Part shown: positions 62,326-64,000 of the stretch, piece by piece
Layout: every line of letters starts with the position of its first letter
Position numbering within the stretch: the stretch's first letter is position 1
NCBI GenBank assembly: GCA_945910005.1
Contig: OX246741.1
Span: 37,132,276 to 37,196,275, forward strand
Direction of reading: 5' to 3'
Origin: Isoperla grammatica
Lineage: Eukaryota; Arthropoda; Insecta; Plecoptera; Perlodidae
DNA: 64,000 nucleotides
The notes under the pieces: generated by a model
What the model saw: only the letters and a program-made list of their open reading frames with translations
Database searches by the model: none
Told to the model about the DNA's origin: nothing
Translations under genes and position numbers: made by a program

Positions 62326-64000
62326 GAAGCTGTGTAAGATGGGCGTGTGTGTAGGTAACGTTACACGGTCGAGATGAGACAGGACAGAGAAGCTGTGTAA
62401 GATGGGCGTGTGTGTAGGTAACGTTACACGGTCGGGGTGAGACCGGTCAGAGAAGCTGTGTAAGATGGGCGTGTGTGTAGGTAACGTTACACGGTCGAGA
62501 TGAGACAGGACAGAGAAGCTGTGTAAGATGGGCGTGTGTGAAGGTGACGTGACACGGTCGGGGTGAGACCGGTCAGAGAAGCTGTGTAAGATGGGCGTGT
62601 GTGAAGGTGACGTGACACGGTCGGGGTGAGACCGGTCAGAGAAGCTGTGGAAGATGGGCGTGTGTGTAGGTGACGTTACACGGTCGGGGTGGGACCGGTC
62701 AGAGAAGCTGTGTAAGATGGGCGTGTGTGTAGGTGACGTCACACGGTCGAGATGAGACAGGACAGAGAAGCTGTGGAAGATGGGCGTGTGTGAAGGTAAC
62801 GTCACACGGTCGGGGTGGGACCGGTCAGAGAAGCTGTGTAAGATGGGCGTGTGTGTAGGTAACGTCACACGGTCGGGGTGGGACCGGTCAGAGAAGCTGT
62901 GTAAGATGGGCGTGTGTGTAGGTGACGTCACACGGTCGAGATGAGACAGGACAGAGAAGCTGTGGAAGATGGGCGTGTGTGTAGGTGACGTCACACGGTC
63001 GAGATGGGACCGGTCAGAGAAGCTGTGTAAGATGGGCGTGTGTGTAGGTGACGTCACACGGTCGAGATGAGACAGGACAGAGAAGCTGTGGAAGATGGGC
63101 GTGTGTGTAGGTGACGTCACACGGTCGGGTCGGGACCGGTCAGAGAAGCTGTGTAAGATGGGCGTGTGTGTAGGTGACGTGACACGGTCGGGATGAGACA
63201 GGACAGAGAAGCTGTGTAAGATGGGCGTGTGTGAAGGTGACGTCACATGGTCGGGGTGGGACCGGTCAGAGAAGCTGTGGAAGATGGGCGTGTGTGTAGG
63301 TGACGTCACACGGTCGGGGTTGGACCGGTCAGAGAAGCTGTGTAAGATGGGCGTGTGTGTAGGTGACGTCACACGGTCGGGGTGAGACCGGTCAGAGAAG
63401 CTGTGTAAGATGGGCGTGTGTGTAGGTGACGTGACACGGTCGGGATGAGACAGGACAGAGAAGCTGTGTAAGATGGGCGTGTGTGTAGGTGACGTGACAC
63501 GGTCGGGGTGAGACCGGTCAGAGAAGCTGTGTAAGATGGGCGTGTGTGTAGGTGACGTGACACGGTCGGGGTGAGACCGGTCAGAGAAGCTGTGTAAGAT
63601 GGGCGTGTGTGAAGGTGACGTCACATGGTCGGGGTGGGACCGGTCAGAGAAGCTGTGGAAGATGGGCGTGTGTGTAGGTGACGTCACACGGTCGGGGTTG
63701 GACCGGTCAGAGAAGCTGTGTAAGATGGGCGTGTGTGTAGGTAACGTTACACGGTCGGGGTGAGACAGGACAGAGAAGCTGTGTAAGATGGGCGTGTGTG
63801 TAGGTGACGTCACACGGTCGGGGTGAGACCGGTCAGAGAAGCTGTGTAAGATGGGCGTGTGTGTAGGTGACGTGACACGGTCGGGATGAGACAGGACAGA
63901 GAAGCTGTGTAAGATGGGCGTGTGTGAAGGTGACGTGACACGGTCGAGATGAGACAGGACAGAGAAGCTGTGTAAGATGGGCGTGTGTGAAGGTGACGTG

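Larger units (their letters stand above)
33808..64000. repeat. 63-bp satellite array, about 480 units
   Basis: Units are 63 bp, written head to tail to the window end. In order each holds AGAGAAGCTGTG, T or G, AAGATGGGC, G or C, TGTGTG, T or A, AGGT, a variable palindromic core (GTGACGTCAC, GTAACGTTAC or hybrids), ACGGTC, and then one of two main blocks (GAGATGAGACAGGAC or GGGGTGRGACCGGTC). The first unit at the left edge is diverged (TCTGAGAAGCTGTATCAG), as usual for an array border. Sixty-three is 21 codons, so frames without a stop run for thousands of bases on the minus strand and shorter ones on the plus strand. Their products are perfect reiterations of 21-residue units with free amino-acid replacement. 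Single-base indels break them (62-bp units near 40163, 45490 and 55195; extra bases near 40780, 42263, 50168, 50644, 50707 and 51780). I do not call them genes. Confidence 0.97.

Noticed and set aside
33808..64000. CRISPR array
   Set aside because: There are no unique spacers: the whole 63 bp repeats. The surroundings are eukaryotic and there are no cas genes.

Overview
This is eukaryotic, almost certainly metazoan, DNA that is nearly all non-genic. Two unrelated satellite arrays flank an island of about 10.4 kb made of decayed transposons and a few exon fragments. Intron-style splice signals, Ty3/gypsy retroelements, foldback elements and long satellites exclude a prokaryote. The density of AGGCCTA motifs at 25.6-26.1 kb and the element types remind me of marine invertebrate genomes such as echinoderms, but this is a low-confidence impression.

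Layout. (1) 1-23437: an AT-rich satellite with a monomer of about 289 bp, open at the left edge. It has a higher-order organisation: a 7,382-bp unit (945-8326) recurs almost unchanged at 8327-14593, minus about 1,159 bp (four monomers). Three copies of one 735-bp element with 18-bp terminal inverted repeats and TTAA target duplications ride inside these units. An unoccupied version of the target site survives at 14872. The termini (TTAAAGGGG) fit non-autonomous Kolobok/T2-type transposons. (2) 23438-33807: an island holding microsatellites, a probable terminal exon of an ionotropic glutamate receptor (minus strand), a foldback MITE in two copies, an AGGCCTA-rich tandem repeat, two paralogous exon-like segments (minus strand), a 310-bp hairpin element, and two Ty3/gypsy remnants lying head to head. 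One remnant is a broken integrase with its LTR edge on the minus strand. The other is an LTR, a tRNA-Pro primer site, gag and protease on the plus strand. (3) 33808-64000: a GC-richer 63-bp satellite, about 480 units, open at the right edge.

In the 63-bp array the unit length is exactly 21 codons, so very long open frames (up to 2,877 codons) arise on both strands. They are broken by 1-base indels and vary freely at the protein level, and I treat them as an arithmetic by-product. Each unit is written with about ten two-state sites. The core of one site switches between two perfect palindromes, GTGACGTCAC (which contains the cAMP-response element TGACGTCA) and GTAACGTTAC. Blocks of variants duplicate at scales of 63, 126, 189 and 378 bp and about 9.5 kb.

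No intact protein-coding gene, tRNA or rRNA was recognised. The most unusual content is the dated capture of a transposon by a satellite higher-order repeat, the CRE-bearing 63-bp array, and the twin exon-like segments at 26.1-26.4 kb.
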